The notes under the pieces were generated by a model, which was given only the letters and a program-made list of their open reading frames with translations, had not been told where the DNA came from and searched no databases. A stretch of 8,897 bases of DNA from Alphaproteobacteria bacterium. Its GTDB lineage: Bacteria; Pseudomonadota; Alphaproteobacteria; Rhodobacterales; Rhodobacteraceae. Below, one piece after another: positions 6,349-8,897 of this stretch; position 1 is the stretch's first letter; each line of letters starts with the position of its first letter. The position numbers were made by a program, and so were the translations under genes. The stretch lies in the NCBI GenBank assembly GCA_030424705.1, contig JAUHWJ010000048.1, forward strand, positions 1-8,897, read 5' to 3'.

Positions 6349-8756
6349 CGGGGCTCCCGGAACCCTTCGCGGGCTGGTTCAGGGGGCGGGGCTGGACCCC
6401 GCATGACTGGCAGCTCGAACTCCTCGCCCGCGCGGGCGAGGGCGGGGCGGAGCTGCTCGTCGCGCCGACGGGCGGGGGCAAGACGCTGGCGGGGTTTTTG
6501 CCCTCCCTCGTCGACCTCGCAGCCTCGCCGCGGGCCGGGCTCCACACGCTCTACCTCTCGCCGCTCCGGGCGCTGGCGGCGGATATCAGGCGCAATCTGG
6601 AGACGCCGGTGGCGGAGATGGGCTTGCCCGTCCGGATCGAGGACCGGACGGGGGACACGTCCCAATCCGCGCGACGGCGGCAGCGGGCGGACCCGCCGCA
6701 TATCCTGCTGACGACGCCGGAGAGCCTTGCGCTGCTCCTCTCCTATGAGGATGCGCCGCGGATCTTTTCCGGGCTCCGCGCCGTGATCGTGGACGAGGCG
6801 CATGCGATGGCGGGGACGAAGCGGGGGGATCAGCTCGCGCTCGGCCTCGCGCGGCTGCGCCGCCTTGCGCCCGAACATCGGCGGATCGGGCTTTCGGCCA
6901 CGACTGAGGATGCGGAGGCGCTCGGCCGCTGGCTCGACCCCGCGGGCGCGCGGCTCCTTCGCGCGCCGCCGGGGCCGAAGCCGGACATCCGCATTCTGGA
7001 GACGGCGGGGGACCCGCCCTGGGCCGGCGACGGCGGGCGCTACGCCGCCGCGGCGGTGATGCGGGAGGTGGAGCAGGCGGGGACGGCGCTGATCTTCCTC
7101 AACACGCGGGCGCTGGCGGAGCTGTTCTTCCAGGCGCTCTGGGCGGAGAACCACGAAAACCTCCCCATCGGGCTCCATCACGGCTCGCTCGGGCGGGAGG
7201 CGCGGGAGCGGGTGGAGGGGGCGATGGCGCGGGGGGAGCTCCGCGCCGTGGTCTGCACCGCCTCGCTCGACCTCGGGATCGACTGGGGGGCGGTGGACCT
7301 CGTGATCCAGGTCGGCGGGCCGAAGGGGGTGAAGCGGCTGGTGCAGCGGATCGGGCGGGCGAACCACCGGTTCGACGCGCCCTCCCGCGCCATTCTCGTC
7401 CCCGGCAACCGGTTCGAGCTGATCGAATGCCGCTGCGCGCTCGACGCGGTGGAGGAGGGGGCGCTGGACGGGGAGCCGATGGCGGCGGGGCGGCTCGACG
7501 TGCTCTGCCAGCATATCCTGCTGACGGCCTGCGCCGGGCCGTTCGATGCGGAGGCGCTGTTCGGGGAGGTTCGCGGCGCGGGGCATTACGACGGGCTGAC
7601 GCGGGAAGCCTTCAACCGCTGCCTCGATTTCTGCGCGACGGGCGGCTACGCGCTCCGCGCCTATGACCGCTGGCGGCGGCTGATGGAGGCGCCCGAAGGC
7701 TCCGGCCTATGGCGGTTGCGGGACCCGCGGGCGGCGCAGCGGCTGCGGATGAACATCGGGACCATCGTGGAGGCGGAGAAGCTCGCGGTGCGCTCGGGCA
7801 AGGGGATGGGGGGCCGGGCGCTCGGAGAGGTGGAGGAGAGCTTCGCGGCGGAGCTGCGGCCGGGCGACACCTTCCTCATCGGCGGTGAGACGGTGCGCTA
7901 TGACGCGATTCGGGAGATGACGGTGCGGGTGACGCCGGCGCCGGGGAAGGACCCGATGATCCCGGTCTTTTCCGGCTCCCGCCTCTCGATCTCCACCTTC
8001 CTCGCGCATCGCGTGATCGCGTTTCTGGGCGATGAGGCGCGGTGGGAGACCTTGCCGCGCGCGGTGGCGGAGTGGCTGCGGCTGCAGAAGCGTATCTCGC
8101 GCCTGCCGGGGGCTGGGGCGCTGCTGGTCGAGACCTTTCCGCGCGCGGACCGCTGGCACATGACGGCGCACGGCTTCGCCGGGAAGAACGCGAATCACAC
8201 GCTCGGCCTCATCGTCACGAAGCGGATGGAGGCGGCGGGGCTCGCGCCGCTCGGCTATGTGGCGACGGATTATGCGCTGATGATCTGGGGACTGGAGGAG
8301 GTCGCCGACCCTGCGCCGCTCTTCGCTGCGGAGGGATTGCGGGACGGGCTGGAGGACTGGATGAGCCAGAGCCTCGTCGTGAAGCGCGCCTTCCGTCAGG
8401 CGGCGACGGTGGCGGGGCTGATCGAGCGGCGGCTGCCGGGGATGAAGAAGACCGGGCGGCAGGCGACGTTCTCCTCCGACATCCTCTATGACACGCTGAT
8501 CCGGTTCGACCCGGGGCATCTTCTCATCGAGGCGACGCGGGCGGAGGCGGCGCGCGGGATGGTGGATTTCGAGCGGATCGAGGAGATGCTGGCGCGGAAC
8601 GAGGGTCGGATCGCGCATGTCCGCGCGCCGCATCTCACGCCGCTCTCGGCGCCGCTGATCCTGGAGGCGGGGCGGCTGCCGGTGCGGGGCGAGGCGGCGG
8701 AGCGGCTGATCGCGGCGGAGGCGGCGGCGATGGCGGCGGCTTTCGGGACGGGGTGA
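6345..8756 (+). CDS. Lhr-type DExH-box helicase, ligase-associated DNA damage response family
   Basis: This is an ATP-dependent superfamily 2 nucleic-acid helicase, expected to translocate 3'-5' on single-stranded DNA in repair. The 803-residue product has 'APTGGGKT' (Walker A, 40-47), 'TTPESLALLL' (motif Ib, 123-132), 'VDEAH' (Walker B, 149-153) and 'LSATT' (motif III, 183-187). The second RecA domain carries 'FLNTRALAE' (IV), 'TASLDLGIDWG' (V, 305-315) and 'QRIGRANHR' (VI, 334-342). Beyond about 380 lie the winged-helix and Lhr-specific domains. The length fits the short Lhr-Core class called ligase-associated DEXH helicase, not the roughly 1500-residue Lhr of E. coli. In many proteobacteria this family neighbours a DNA ligase, an exonuclease and the phosphoesterase PdeM. 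None is visible here, though the window ends 141 bp downstream. The start at 6345 overlaps the mltB stop and lacks a strong ribosome site, which suggests coupling. Confidence 0.9.
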   Translation: MTGLPEPFAGWFRGRGWTPHDWQLELLARAGEGGAELLVAPTGGGKTLAGFLPSLVDLAASPRAGLHTLYLSPLRALAADIRRNLETPVAEMGLPVRIEDRTGDTSQSARRRQRADPPHILLTTPESLALLLSYEDAPRIFSGLRAVIVDEAHAMAGTKRGDQLALGLARLRRLAPEHRRIGLSATTEDAEALGRWLDPAGARLLRAPPGPKPDIRILETAGDPPWAGDGGRYAAAAVMREVEQAGTALIFLNTRALAELFFQALWAENHENLPIGLHHGSLGREARERVEGAMARGELRAVVCTASLDLGIDWGAVDLVIQVGGPKGVKRLVQRIGRANHRFDAPSRAILVPGNRFELIECRCALDAVEEGALDGEPMAAGRLDVLCQHILLTACAGPFDAEALFGEVRGAGHYDGLTREAFNRCLDFCATGGYALRAYDRWRRLMEAPEGSGLWRLRDPRAAQRLRMNIGTIVEAEKLAVRSGKGMGGRALGEVEESFAAELRPGDTFLIGGETVRYDAIREMTVRVTPAPGKDPMIPVFSGSRLSISTFLAHRVIAFLGDEARWETLPRAVAEWLRLQKRISRLPGAGALLVETFPRADRWHMTAHGFAGKNANHTLGLIVTKRMEAAGLAPLGYVATDYALMIWGLEEVADPAPLFAAEGLRDGLEDWMSQSLVVKRAFRQAATVAGLIERRLPGMKKTGRQATFSSDILYDTLIRFDPGHLLIEATRAEAARGMVDFERIEEMLARNEGRIAHVRAPHLTPLSAPLILEAGRLPVRGEAAERLIAAEAAAMAAAFGTG

Positions 8757-8897
8757 GCGGAGGGCGGCCGGCCTTCGAGCGGAGCGCGGAGGGGCGCGGA
8801 CTCCCTCGGGAGGGCGCTTCGGGGCGGTTGGGTTCGGCGGTTTATGGCGTCAGGAACTCTGACGGTTGTGCAGGTTGATACGTTGCGATGCGGCCTC
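8757..8897. other. Right-edge region without a supported gene; GC drops in the last ~57 bp
   Basis: The first part is GC-rich and hairpin-forming. From 8841 on, the sequence is about 54 % GC (31 of 57 bases counted), well below the rest. ATG 8844 opens a frame to the window end (18 codons, starting M-A-S-G-T-L) with no convincing ribosome site. The reverse strand also has short open tails ending at stop codons here. A perfect 6-bp inverted repeat with a 5-nt loop lies at 8848-8864. None of these is enough to name a gene. Confidence 0.4.
8794..8817 (+). terminator. GC-rich imperfect hairpin after the helicase; possible terminator
   Basis: CTCC-CTCG-GGAG (8801-8812) is a small stem-loop flanked by GCGC (8794-8797) and GCGC (8814-8817), which can extend it across an asymmetric bulge. 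It lies 38 nt after the helicase stop. No U-run follows, so termination is only a guess from position. Confidence 0.25.

Noticed and set aside
8753..8878. 41-codon frame starting at a GTG that overlaps the helicase stop
   Set aside because: The GTGA overlap is tempting, but the short Gly/Arg/Ser-rich product has no recognisable motif, no PdeM-like start and ends within the window.

Overview
The window is a very GC-rich stretch (above 70 % by eye, strong G/C at third codon positions) of what looks like an ordinary bacterial chromosome. The gene families, and a DExH helicase of the 'ligase-associated' Lhr type beside a lipoprotein lytic transglycosylase, suggest an alphaproteobacterium, possibly Rhodobacterales-like. 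That placement is an inference. I see no rRNA, tRNA, CRISPR array, insertion sequence or phage gene.

Left part (1-2357, + strand): storage polyester metabolism. The window opens inside the 3' end of a polyhydroxyalkanoate (PHA) synthase whose C-terminus resembles the class II (medium-chain-length, Pseudomonas-type) enzymes. It is followed after a short gap by an intracellular PHA depolymerase of the Pseudomonas PhaZ type. An ATGA overlap then couples phaZ to a saccharopine-dehydrogenase-like / trans-acting-enoyl-reductase-like NAD(P)-binding protein of unknown substrate. The first two genes make and break down PHA granules. The third is probably co-translated with phaZ and is the most intriguing functional unknown here.

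Middle part (2479-4878): cell-surface polysaccharide. A family 2 glycosyltransferase (+ strand) converges on a MOP-superfamily oligosaccharide flippase (- strand). Only 6 bp separate the two stop codons, and both lie in one perfect inverted repeat. The flippase appears to use a TTG start.

Right part (4879-8756): a 219-bp divergent intergenic region, then an MltB-type lytic transglycosylase lipoprotein with a C-terminal peptidoglycan-binding domain. An ATGA overlap couples it to an 803-residue Lhr-type DExH helicase of the ligase-associated DNA damage response family. The last 141 bp hold no gene I can support; they contain GC-rich hairpins and end in a stretch of clearly lower GC.

Nothing here is a clear new defence or mobile system. 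The points worth a second look are the phaC-phaZ-reductase cluster, the shared stop-codon hairpin, the envelope-enzyme/helicase coupling and the compositional change at the right edge.
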